Below are positions 8,823-16,064 of a DNA stretch of 64,000 nt, piece by piece (position 1 is the stretch's first letter; the number at the start of each line of letters is the position of its first letter). The notes beneath the pieces are model-generated. The model worked only from the letters and a program-made list of their open reading frames with translations, made no database searches and was not told the DNA's origin. The stretch lies in assembly GCF_042650125.1 (NCBI RefSeq), contig NZ_JBHSAP010000007.1, positions 682,001-746,000 on the forward strand, read 5' to 3'. The stretch is from Salinithrix halophila (GTDB lineage: Bacteria; Bacillota; Bacilli; Thermoactinomycetales; DSM-45169). Both the position numbers and the translations under genes were made by a program.

Positions 8823-8852
8823 ATTATGAATGACCGAGATACCAACTGTCAA
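8823..8852 (-). promoter_or_regulatory. Sigma-A promoter of the orphan oxidase subunit IV gene
   Basis: Minus-strand TTGACA (8852-8847) and CATAAT (8828-8823) separated by 18 bases, about 40 bases upstream of the ATG. Confidence 0.65.
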
Positions 8853-9042
8853 TCTTTCACTTTTTTTGAAAAACAACCTCCTCCATGAGGCTGCTAACAA
8901 ACCCCTTCCATAACCCTCTTTCATCCGTTTACCCAAAGTGAACAACTCTGACACCAACGGTGGCTTCTTGGATGGTTGAGCTCGTTACCCACTCAGAAAA
9001 AACGAAGCCAATGTCTATACAGACATCGACTTTGAAACCATC

Positions 9043-10284
9043 CTATTTTAGCTCTAAAAGCAGCTTCCCTGGATCAGCGGTGTAAGTGCCCACTGTCTGG
9101 GTTAACCGAATGGCGTCAGCTCCGTCGACAACCTGATGGTCAAAGGAAAGAGACACATTCATCCTCCACCCCTTGGCCAACTCCCCATCCTGGATGACAG
9201 GGCGTTCCTCCACAGGATGAAGAGCTAGAATGCCCACTTCAGGCGGGTTGATGATCGGCGTAGCCCACTTGCCCCCTAGGGACCCGGCGTTGCTGATGGT
9301 GAAGGTGCTCCCCTTCAACTCATCGGGGCGCAGCTCCCCTTCCCGTGCCCGGCGGGTCAGATCACCCAGCTTTTCCGCAATTTCACCGATGCTCTTCTTA
9401 TCCACCTCTCGGATCACCGGCACCAGCAATCCCCGCGGAGTGTCAGCGGCAATGCCGAGATGGACGCTGCGGTAGCGACGAATCGTTTTTCTCCCGTTAT
9501 CAAAATGAGCATTGAATCGCGGATGTTGCTGCAATGATCGTGCGACAATCTTTAATAGAATCGGTAGGTATCCGATTCGAGGCCCGTTGTCTCCCTGTTT
9601 CCACTTCCTTCGCCATGCGACCAACCCAGTGACGTCCAGTTCGTCAAAATGGGTCGCATGGGGTTTTTCCGTGACGGAAAGAAGCAAACGATCGGCGATG
9701 ACACGTCGGGTTTTGGAAAGAGGCTCCTCTTGAACCTCTTCTTCCGAGGCTGTAACCTTCCTCGGCTCCTCCGACGGGTGAGAGTCCTTTTGGGACGACT
9801 CTCCCTGAACAAACTGCTTCACATCTTCCCTCATCACCCGTCCTTGAGGGCCGGTACCGATGATCGAGTGAATATCTACACCCAACTCCCGCGCGAACCG
9901 GCGGGTAGAAGGAGCAGCCAGTGCCCTGCGTCTACCGGTCGATACTGTTTCCCATTCCTTGTCAGCCGGTTCCCTGCTCATCAACCTGTTCTCTTGCCAA
10001 CTGGAGTGATCAGCCGATTTCGTCAGGGAGGGTTCCGCTGGTGTGTCTCCACCTACGATTACAAGGAGTACTTCCCCGACAGGGACGGTCTCCCCTTCCT
10101 TCCAGCGGAGTTGTTCCACCCGGCCCGAAGCCGGAGCGGGGAGTTCCACCACGGCCTTGTCAGTCTGCACCTCAACAACAGGCTGATCCGCCGTCACTTC
10201 TTCTCCTTCATTCACCAACCAGCGCAAGACATCCGCTTCAGCTACGCCTTCTCCGACATCGGGCAATAGAAACTCAACGCTCAT
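9043..10284 (-). CDS. 2-oxoacid dehydrogenase E2, dihydrolipoyl acyltransferase
   Basis: 413-residue E2 core of a branched-chain-type 2-oxoacid dehydrogenase complex; it transfers the acyl group from its lipoyl arm to CoA. Domains in order: lipoyl domain (residues 1-75, lipoyl-Lys43 in VEVQTDKAVVELPAP), E3-binding domain (about 120-160, APSTRRFARELGVDIHSI), and the catalytic acyltransferase domain with SFDHQVVDGADA (His and Asp of HxxxDG). ATG at 10284 after TTAGGGGAGGGG; 13 bp after the E1-beta stop. Last gene of a six-gene operon. No E3 (dihydrolipoamide dehydrogenase) gene follows, so E3 must be shared from elsewhere. Operon context suggests phenylpyruvate as a substrate. Confidence 0.93.
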   Translation of the reverse strand: MSVEFLLPDVGEGVAEADVLRWLVNEGEEVTADQPVVEVQTDKAVVELPAPASGRVEQLRWKEGETVPVGEVLLVIVGGDTPAEPSLTKSADHSSWQENRLMSREPADKEWETVSTGRRRALAAPSTRRFARELGVDIHSIIGTGPQGRVMREDVKQFVQGESSQKDSHPSEEPRKVTASEEEVQEEPLSKTRRVIADRLLLSVTEKPHATHFDELDVTGLVAWRRKWKQGDNGPRIGYLPILLKIVARSLQQHPRFNAHFDNGRKTIRRYRSVHLGIAADTPRGLLVPVIREVDKKSIGEIAEKLGDLTRRAREGELRPDELKGSTFTISNAGSLGGKWATPIINPPEVGILALHPVEERPVIQDGELAKGWRMNVSLSFDHQVVDGADAIRLTQTVGTYTADPGKLLLELK

Positions 10285-10297
10285 CGACTCCCCTCCC

Positions 10298-11275
10298 CTA
10301 ACATGTCATGACGCTGTCCAAGGCTCTACCGACCCTCTCCACTCCAGGGCGGAAATGGTCCTCCAGGGCAAACATCGGAACCGGAACATCATAACCCGTC
10401 ACTCGCATGATCGGAGCCTCCAACCACCAAAAGGCGTGTTCGTTAATCAAAGCAACGATTTCCCCGCCAAGCCCGGCGGTTTTTGGGGCTTCATGGACGA
10501 TCACTGCCCGCCCGGTCTTTTTCACCGATTGGACAATGGTTTCTTCATCCAAGGGAGAAAGACTGCGCAGGTCGATCACATCACAGGAGATTCCCTTGTC
10601 CGACCAGGCTGCAGCTGCTTTTTCGGCTACGGGGACCATTGCCCCCCACGCGATCAGGGTGACATCCTCCCCTTCCCGTACCACACGAGCCTTCCCTAGA
10701 GGCGTTTGATATTCTCCCTCCGGCACTTCTTGCCGGAAGGAACGATAAATCTTCATCGGCTCCAGGAAAATGACCGGATCGGGATCCCGGATCGCCGCCA
10801 AGAGCATTCCTTTCGCATCATAAGGAGTCGCAGGAACAACTACCTTCAACCCTGGGGTATGGATAAAGAGGGATTCCGTGGAATCCGAGTGGAGTTCCGG
10901 GGCTCGAATCCCCCCCCCGTAAGGAACACGAATCACGATCGAAGCGGGATAATCTCCCTGTGTTCGGGTTCTTAGGCGAGCCGCATGGGTAACCAGCTGT
11001 TCAAAGGCGGGGTAGATGAAGCCCATGAACTGGATTTCCGCCACTGGTTTCAGACCGTTGATCGCCATGCCGATGGCGGCACCGGATATTCCCGCTTCCG
11101 CTAGGGGCGTATCGATCACTCGGTCATCGCCGAACGATTTCCAAAGCCCTTCGGTGGCCCGGAAGACGCCTCCGTTCTTCCCGACGTCTTCCCCCAGTAC
11201 GATGACGGTCGGGTCTGTCTCCAGAGCAACCCGCAGCCCGTCATTGACCCCTTGTACCAGAGTCAGTTCAGCCAT
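10298..11275 (-). CDS. 2-oxoacid dehydrogenase E1 component, beta subunit
   Basis: 325-residue beta subunit of a thiamine-diphosphate-dependent 2-oxoacid decarboxylase. It begins MAELTLVQGVNDGLRVALE and carries ETDPTVIVLGEDVGKNGGVF, the pyrimidine-binding region with the conserved Glu, and the C-terminal transketolase domain (MVPVAEKAAAAWSDKGISCD). The chosen ATG at 11275 follows GGAGGGG and overlaps the end of the alpha gene by 8 bp, indicating translational coupling; an upstream ATG at 11344 would lie inside the alpha gene. Works with the adjacent alpha subunit as an a2b2 tetramer. Confidence 0.93.
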   Translation of the reverse strand: MAELTLVQGVNDGLRVALETDPTVIVLGEDVGKNGGVFRATEGLWKSFGDDRVIDTPLAEAGISGAAIGMAINGLKPVAEIQFMGFIYPAFEQLVTHAARLRTRTQGDYPASIVIRVPYGGGIRAPELHSDSTESLFIHTPGLKVVVPATPYDAKGMLLAAIRDPDPVIFLEPMKIYRSFRQEVPEGEYQTPLGKARVVREGEDVTLIAWGAMVPVAEKAAAAWSDKGISCDVIDLRSLSPLDEETIVQSVKKTGRAVIVHEAPKTAGLGGEIVALINEHAFWWLEAPIMRVTGYDVPVPMFALEDHFRPGVERVGRALDSVMTC

Positions 11276-12347
11276 GAGTCTCCACCCCTCCTTCCAGCTC
11301 CCTCCGTTGGCGAATAAGACCCGGCGGTAACTCCTCATATACATGGTTGAATAAGTGGGTCGGCGGTGGGGCGGATGCCTGTTCCGCTTCCTTCACTGCC
11401 TGGTCGACAAGTTTCCGGCAGTGGCTTTCCCACTCTGCTTTCTTCTCTTCTTCCAGCATCCCTTGAGAGGACAATAGTGCTTCATAGCGGAGGATGGGAT
11501 CCCGTTCCTTCACCCAGCTCTCCACCTCGGCTTCCTCCCTGTACCGGCTGGCGTCATCCGCCGTAGTATGGGACCCCTTGCGATAGGTGACGGCTTCGAT
11601 CAGGGTGGCCCCTCCGCCTTTCCTCGCTCGTTTTACCGCCTCATCCATCGCATGGTAGACCGACAACACATCATTTCCGTCCACCCTTATCCCGTGAATG
11701 TTGTAGGCCGAGGCCCGTTCTGCCACTGTGGGGACAGCGGACTGGCGGGAAAAAGGAACACTGATGGCATACCCGTTGTTCTGACAGAAAAAGATGACAG
11801 GCAGCCGGAATACCCCTGCAAAGTTAAGTGCTTCGTGAAAATCCCCTTCGGAGGTGGCCCCGTCACCAAAATAGGCGACGGCTACGGAAGATTCTTTCTT
11901 CAGTTTTGCCGCCCAGGCTGCTCCCATGGCTTGAGGCATCTGGGTGGCGATGGGAACATAGGGCGGTAAAAGACGGACTCCCTTCGGTGCCCGGTTTCCT
12001 TCTACCCTTCCCATCCAGTAAAGCAGAATGTTTTTCAGGGGCATCCCAGCGATCATCGCCACCCCATGTTCCCGGTAGCTGGGGAAAATCCAGTCTTCCT
12101 TCGAAAGCGCCAGGGTGCTTCCAACCTGGGCCGCCTCCTGGCCTTCTAAAGGGGCATAAGTGCCGATTCTTCCTTGTCGTTGCAGGATGACGGAGCGGCG
12201 GTCAAAATGCCGAACCTTTACCATCCAACGGTGGAATTCCAGCTTCCGCTCTGTAGCGAGCCCTTCCCACATTCGCTGTCCCACTTCGGTTAACGACCCA
12301 TCCTCCCGCAGGCAGCGTGACTCCAGTCGATCCAACTGTGTCAGCAA
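11268..12347 (-). CDS. 2-oxoacid dehydrogenase E1 component, alpha subunit
   Basis: 359-residue alpha subunit. The thiamine-diphosphate motif GDGATSEGDFHEALNFAG, ending in CQNN, is intact, as is the flexible phosphorylation-loop-like region YRKGSHTTADDASRYR. The GTYAPLEGQEAAQVG segment resembles branched-chain or pyruvate E1-alpha. It starts with TTG at 12347 after AGGAGGG with 7-base spacing, 12 bp after the dehydrogenase stop. Substrate (branched-chain 2-oxoacids, pyruvate or phenylpyruvate) cannot be decided from the protein alone; the flanking phenylalanine dehydrogenase and crotonases favour phenylpyruvate. Confidence 0.93.
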   Translation of the reverse strand: MLTQLDRLESRCLREDGSLTEVGQRMWEGLATERKLEFHRWMVKVRHFDRRSVILQRQGRIGTYAPLEGQEAAQVGSTLALSKEDWIFPSYREHGVAMIAGMPLKNILLYWMGRVEGNRAPKGVRLLPPYVPIATQMPQAMGAAWAAKLKKESSVAVAYFGDGATSEGDFHEALNFAGVFRLPVIFFCQNNGYAISVPFSRQSAVPTVAERASAYNIHGIRVDGNDVLSVYHAMDEAVKRARKGGGATLIEAVTYRKGSHTTADDASRYREEAEVESWVKERDPILRYEALLSSQGMLEEEKKAEWESHCRKLVDQAVKEAEQASAPPPTHLFNHVYEELPPGLIRQRRELEGGVETHG

Positions 12348-12359
12348 ACGAGATCCCTC

Positions 12360-13535
12360 CTAGCGCCGTTCGAATCCGAGCAGGATCCGTTTCAGATCCG
12401 ATACTTGACGCAGACGTTCCAGGACAAGCTGGTCGGCGGCACGGCAAGTGGGTAGATCTTCTTCCCGGGACAGTTGATAAATTTTGAGAAGCATATCGAA
12501 AATGGAACGGGTCTTCTCCATGACTCGCTCGTGATGATACCCGCTCAATTCATCGGCTACTTGGATCAGACCGCCGGCATTCACCAGATAATCTGGCGCA
12601 TACAGAATCCCTCGTTCGTGTAGACGATCCCCATGAGCGTCTTCAGCCAACTGATTATTGGCTGAACCCACAATCGCTTGACAGGCGAGTTCATCCAGCG
12701 TGCGGTTATTCACCACACCGCCGATCGCACAAGGAGAAAAGATGTCGCAAGGCTTTCGATGAATCGTCTCCACATCCGCCGCTTCCACTGAACCGGGATA
12801 CTTCTCCACCAGGGAACGAATCCGGTCCATGTGGACATCAGCGACAATTACCCGCGCCCCCTCTTCCACCAGCTGGGCCACGAGACGAGCACCCACTTTT
12901 CCAGCTCCCTGGATGGCGACTGTACGCCCTCCCAAGTCAGTAGAATTCCATAGGTGACGAGCTGTAGCCCGAAACCCCTGCATCACACCGTAAGCCGTAG
13001 GAATCGCCGTATCACCGCTTCCCCCGTGACTGACCGGAAGTCCGACAAAAGATTCCGACTCCCGGGCTGCATGGACGAAATCTTCCGGCATCGTCCCCAT
13101 ATCCGTCCCGGTGAAAAATCGTCCGTTCAACCCCCCGACGAAACGGCCGAAAGCACGGAACATCTCCGGACTCTTGTCCTCTTCGGGATGACCGATAATG
13201 ACCGCTTTCCCGCCGCCGAAATCGACGTCCGCCAGCCCACATTTGTAAGTCATTCCCCGGGATAAGCGCAGCACATCCTTTAGGGCCTCATCTGTCGTCC
13301 GGTAGGGAGCCATTCGGCATCCTCCCAAGGCGGGGCCCATCGTTGTATCGTGGAGGGCAATGATCGACTTAAGGCCACTTCCTTCATGGCGGCAGAAAAT
13401 GACTTGTTCATGGCCCGCTTCTTCCATCAACCGGAATACATCTTCCATGGTGGAACCCTGAACCGACTCCCGTAGATGAACCGCTTCCTCCGTATCCGTA
13501 CAGGACTGCTGATTGTTTATAACTTTCATCGCCAT
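12360..13535 (-). CDS. pdh: Phenylalanine dehydrogenase (Leu/Phe dehydrogenase family)
   Basis: NAD-dependent amino acid dehydrogenase that interconverts L-phenylalanine and phenylpyruvate plus ammonia. The catalytic Lys region (SRGMTYKCGLADVDFGGGK), TGTDMGTMPEDF and the Rossmann motif AIQGAGKVGARL are present. From recall, the block GHEQVIFCRHEGSGLKSIIA and the sequences GGCRMAPY and SANNQLAEDAHG match Thermoactinomyces intermedius phenylalanine dehydrogenase better than leucine dehydrogenase. Start is uncertain. ATGs at 13538/13535 follow CTAAGGA and give about 391 residues; the ATG at 13448 (MEDVFRLM) aligns with the known N terminus (362 residues) but has a weak site. Third gene of the operon, placed to feed phenylpyruvate to the downstream E1/E2. 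Confidence 0.88.
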   Translation of the reverse strand: MAMKVINNQQSCTDTEEAVHLRESVQGSTMEDVFRLMEEAGHEQVIFCRHEGSGLKSIIALHDTTMGPALGGCRMAPYRTTDEALKDVLRLSRGMTYKCGLADVDFGGGKAVIIGHPEEDKSPEMFRAFGRFVGGLNGRFFTGTDMGTMPEDFVHAARESESFVGLPVSHGGSGDTAIPTAYGVMQGFRATARHLWNSTDLGGRTVAIQGAGKVGARLVAQLVEEGARVIVADVHMDRIRSLVEKYPGSVEAADVETIHRKPCDIFSPCAIGGVVNNRTLDELACQAIVGSANNQLAEDAHGDRLHERGILYAPDYLVNAGGLIQVADELSGYHHERVMEKTRSIFDMLLKIYQLSREEDLPTCRAADQLVLERLRQVSDLKRILLGFERR

Positions 13536-13700
13536 CATCCTGTTCCTTAGAAGTTGAATAAAGACCGCCACCCTCCCGTTTTGGCCTTGAGTTTGGCGGT
13601 CCAAGGATGGGGTTGAAAATGAAAGCGAAAGCAGCAAAATTCCGTCGTCACAGTGTATGCCCCGGCCTAGAAGGCGTTACCTTCCCCCAGGGATACGAAG

Positions 13701-14501
13701 TCATCTCCCCTGATAGCGTGGCGGGCGTTTCTCCATGAAGGAGCGAATCCCTTCCCGGAAATCCTCCGTTCCCCCCGCGATCTCCTGCAACTGAGCCTCG
13801 TACTCCAAGGCTCCCTCCACATCCGTATCAATCCCGCGATAGAGCGACCGTTTAATAAGCCCGATCGCCCGGGTCGGCCCTTGAGCCAGCTTCTTCACAA
13901 ACCGGAGGGATTCTTCCTGAAGGTGCTCATGAGGAACCAAACGGTTAGCCAGTCCGATCTGAACCGCCTCCTCCGCCTCTACGTCACGACCGGTAATCGC
14001 GAGTTCCATCGCTCGCCCGAAACCGACCAGACGGGGCAGGAAGTAACTGGACCCGCTATCTAAGCCAAGCCCGATCCGAACAAAGGCTTCCACGAATTTG
14101 GTGCGTTCGGAAACAATGCGCAAGTCACAAGCAAGAGCCAAGCTGCACCCCGCCCCGGCTGCGACTCCGTTGACGACGGCAATGATCGGCTTCTCCATCT
14201 CCGTTATGGCGCGGATCAAGGGGTTGTACCGTTTGCGAACGCTCTCACCGAGGGAGGGACGTTCTTTATCCAAGTCCGTCCGGTCATTGAGGTCCTGTCC
14301 TGAACAGAAGGCTTTACCCGAGCCGGTAAGAATGACGGCACGAACCTCCGGGTCCTTGGCCACCTTCTTCAGAGCTTCCAGGAGATCCTGGTTGAGTTGT
14401 TGGTTAAACGCGTTAAAGACCTCGGGGCGGTTTAGTGTGATGATCCCTACCCCGTCTTGCTTTTGAAGCGTTACGGTTTGGCCTGTTTGAGTCTGTCCCA
14501 T
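13701..14501 (-). CDS. Crotonase, PaaG-like enoyl-CoA isomerase/hydratase
   Basis: 266-residue enoyl-CoA hydratase/isomerase superfamily protein. Oxyanion-hole segments SGQDLND and NGVAAGAGCSLALACD are present. The segment EAFVRIGLGLDSGSSYFLP resembles PaaG, the 1,2-epoxyphenylacetyl-CoA isomerase, in which an Asp replaces the second catalytic Glu of crotonases. ATG at 14501 follows AAGGAGGG; longer in-frame starts run into the upstream gene. It sits 19 bp after the first crotonase and ahead of the phenylalanine dehydrogenase. PaaG assignment is by motif and context only; no epoxidase (paaABCDE) is in the window. Confidence 0.82.
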   Translation of the reverse strand: MGQTQTGQTVTLQKQDGVGIITLNRPEVFNAFNQQLNQDLLEALKKVAKDPEVRAVILTGSGKAFCSGQDLNDRTDLDKERPSLGESVRKRYNPLIRAITEMEKPIIAVVNGVAAGAGCSLALACDLRIVSERTKFVEAFVRIGLGLDSGSSYFLPRLVGFGRAMELAITGRDVEAEEAVQIGLANRLVPHEHLQEESLRFVKKLAQGPTRAIGLIKRSLYRGIDTDVEGALEYEAQLQEIAGGTEDFREGIRSFMEKRPPRYQGR

Positions 14502-14520
14502 CGTCGTTCCCTCCTTGCCC

Positions 14521-15294
14521 TCATTCCCCCCGGAAATGGGGACGCCGTTTTTCCATAAACGCCCGCATTCCTTCTTTCTGATCCTCCGTGGAGAAAAGGA
14601 AATAGAAAAGTTTTTGTTCATAATCCAATCCGTCAGCGATCGTCGTATCGAAAGCTTTCAAAACGGCTTCCTTAGCCAAGCGAAGGGCTATGGGAGCTTT
14701 GGCAGCCACTTCCCGGCACAATTTCATCGCTTCCAGTTCCAAGTTTTCTAACGGCACAATCCGGTTCACCAAACCAGCCTCCCAAGCTTCTCCCGCGCTA
14801 ATCGGCCGTCCGGTCAGCACCATCTCCATCGCCCGGGCTTTGCCAACGGCTCGGGTAAGACGTTGGGTCCCGCCCGCCCCCGGCATGACGCCCAAGTTGA
14901 TCTCGGGTTGTCCAAAGTGAGCCGTTTCTGCCGCCACGATCATGTCGCAGGCCATCGCCAATTCGCAACCACCGCCAAGGGCATATCCGGCCACTGCTGC
15001 CACGATCGGCTTATGAATGCGGCGGATCCGTTCCCACTGAGCAAATTGGTCGGACAACAACATCCGAACCGAGTCGGCATCCGCCATCTCCCCGATATCC
15101 GCCCCGGCAGCAAAAACACGGTCTCCACCAGTGATCAGGATACATCGAACTTCGGGGTTTTGGTCCATCCTCTCCAGGACTTCGGCCAGCTCCTCCACCA
15201 ACGGGGTATGAAGCGCATTTAACACCTCGGGACGATGTAACCGGATTTTCCCTACCCTACCGTCCCAACTCACTTTCAAAAACCGGTGATCCAA
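14521..15294 (-). CDS. Enoyl-CoA hydratase (PaaF-like)
   Basis: 257-residue crotonase with both catalytic glutamates in place, Glu111 in GGGCELAMACD and Glu131 in FGQPEINLG, the normal 20 residues apart, so a true hydratase is expected. First gene of the operon. It starts with TTG at 15294 behind GAGAGGAGAGGAG; upstream ATG candidates lack a site. The operon promoter with an internal palindrome lies 80-110 bases upstream. It could act on 2,3-dehydroadipyl-CoA in the phenylacetate route or on branched-chain enoyl-CoAs; the sequence alone does not decide. Confidence 0.87.
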   Translation of the reverse strand: MDHRFLKVSWDGRVGKIRLHRPEVLNALHTPLVEELAEVLERMDQNPEVRCILITGGDRVFAAGADIGEMADADSVRMLLSDQFAQWERIRRIHKPIVAAVAGYALGGGCELAMACDMIVAAETAHFGQPEINLGVMPGAGGTQRLTRAVGKARAMEMVLTGRPISAGEAWEAGLVNRIVPLENLELEAMKLCREVAAKAPIALRLAKEAVLKAFDTTIADGLDYEQKLFYFLFSTEDQKEGMRAFMEKRRPHFRGE

Positions 15295-15378
15295 ACTCTC
15301 CTCTCCTCTCGGGCAGGCCTTAAAGCGCTTACATTTCCGACGCGTCAAAATAATCAATCCATTGGGATTCCAGCAACT

Positions 15379-15408
15379 ATTTTATCAAAACAAGCGCTTG
15401 TTTGTCAG
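15379..15408 (-). promoter_or_regulatory. Promoter of the crotonase-phenylalanine dehydrogenase-E1/E2 operon
   Basis: Minus-strand CTGACA (15408-15403), an 18-base spacer, and TAAAAT (15384-15379). The spacer is filled by a 16-bp palindrome, the classic position for a repressor. Confidence 0.6.
15388..15403. promoter_or_regulatory. Operator palindrome between -35 and -10
   Basis: Perfect palindrome AAACAAGCGCTTGTTT. Its core CAAGCGCTTG resembles a CcpA cre site with mismatched ends, or a TetR-type catabolic repressor site. No regulator gene adjoins it. Confidence 0.6.
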
Positions 15409-15430
15409 TGTTTTGCTTTAAAGCGGAAAA

Positions 15431-15456
15431 CAAAAAGAAAAGCCCTTGCGGGCTTG
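15431..15456 (-). terminator. Rho-independent terminator of the AbrB-like gene
   Basis: Minus-strand stem AGCCCGCAAGGGCT followed by TTTCTTTTT. It lies beyond the tandem repeats, so the repeats would be in the 3' untranslated region of the abrB transcript. Confidence 0.65.
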
Positions 15457-15543
15457 AGCCTGGTGGCAAAAAGGCACTCCTGTGACAAGGATGCGGCCGA
15501 TTTTCGGCGAAATCACTCTTTATGTACTCGAACCAGGATAAGC

Positions 15544-15690
15544 CGTGCCTTGGGTCGCTCTGCTCCCCGGTCACGCTATGCACTCGAACAGTACAAGTCG
15601 TGCCTTGGGTCGCTCTGCTCCCCGGTCACGCTATGCACTCGAACAGTACAAGTCGTGCCTGGGTCGCTCTGCTCCCCGGTCACGCTATGC
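15544..15690. repeat. 55-bp tandem repeat (two exact copies plus a partial third)
   Basis: Copies at 15544-15598 and 15599-15653 are identical. A third runs 15654-15690 with one T deleted. A diverged half unit precedes them (15520-15543). Each unit contains TCGCTCTGCTCCCCGGTCAC and ACTCGAACAGTACAAG. The 428-bp gap between the crotonase start and the AbrB gene otherwise holds only the operon promoter and a terminator. Short reading frames across it exist only because the repeat is free of stops; I do not call them genes. Confidence 0.9.
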
Positions 15691-15722
15691 CTCCAAGCGG
15701 GGAACCTTTGTAAGCCGCTTCC

Positions 15723-15971
15723 TTACGAGACGTGGCTTCGGGTCTCTTGCAGGCAGGTCTCGCAGATGATTTTCCCCTTGAAATAAAAGAGTTGGTCCGT
15801 CGAGTCGCAGAAAACACAGCTAGGATTATATTTTTGCAAAACGATCGCATCATTGTAGACAAAAATCTCCACGCCATCATGAGGGTTGATGTTCATCGTT
15901 TTTCTGAGTTCCTTAGGAAGGACGATCCGGCCCAGGTGGTCCACTTTCCGCACGATTCCGATCCCTCTCAT
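15723..15971 (-). CDS. AbrB/Abh-family transition-state regulator with two CxxC pairs
   Basis: 82-residue DNA-binding protein. The N-terminal swapped-hairpin AbrB domain (MRGIGIVRKVDHLGRIVLPK) is followed by a C-terminal extension with Cys52-x2-Cys55 and Cys70-x2-Cys73, which could bind zinc or respond to redox state; B. subtilis AbrB lacks these pairs. ATG at 15971 is preceded by GGGGGA. AbrB-type proteins repress stationary-phase genes in exponential growth; targets here are unknown. Transcribed alone, 93 bp downstream of the rsgI stop. Confidence 0.9.
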   Translation of the reverse strand: MRGIGIVRKVDHLGRIVLPKELRKTMNINPHDGVEIFVYNDAIVLQKYNPSCVFCDSTDQLFYFKGKIICETCLQETRSHVS

Positions 15972-16064
15972 CCACGCATCCCCCACTCTCGAATTGGTCA
16001 AACCAACGGGAGGGTGTCGATAGGCCAACTGAAGGGAGGCGAGATCAGAGCCATAACGTTTGGC

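Noticed and set aside
9043..12347. Calling the E1/E2 genes a pyruvate dehydrogenase or a complete branched-chain complex (bkd)
   Set aside because: No E3, ptb or buk genes adjoin and the neighbours point to aromatic metabolism, so only general E1/E2 names are used.
15540..15700. Possible CRISPR array or coding repeats in the 55-bp tandem units
   Set aside because: The units are contiguous with no unique spacers, and the short frames across them lack ribosome sites, so neither CRISPR nor protein coding is supported.
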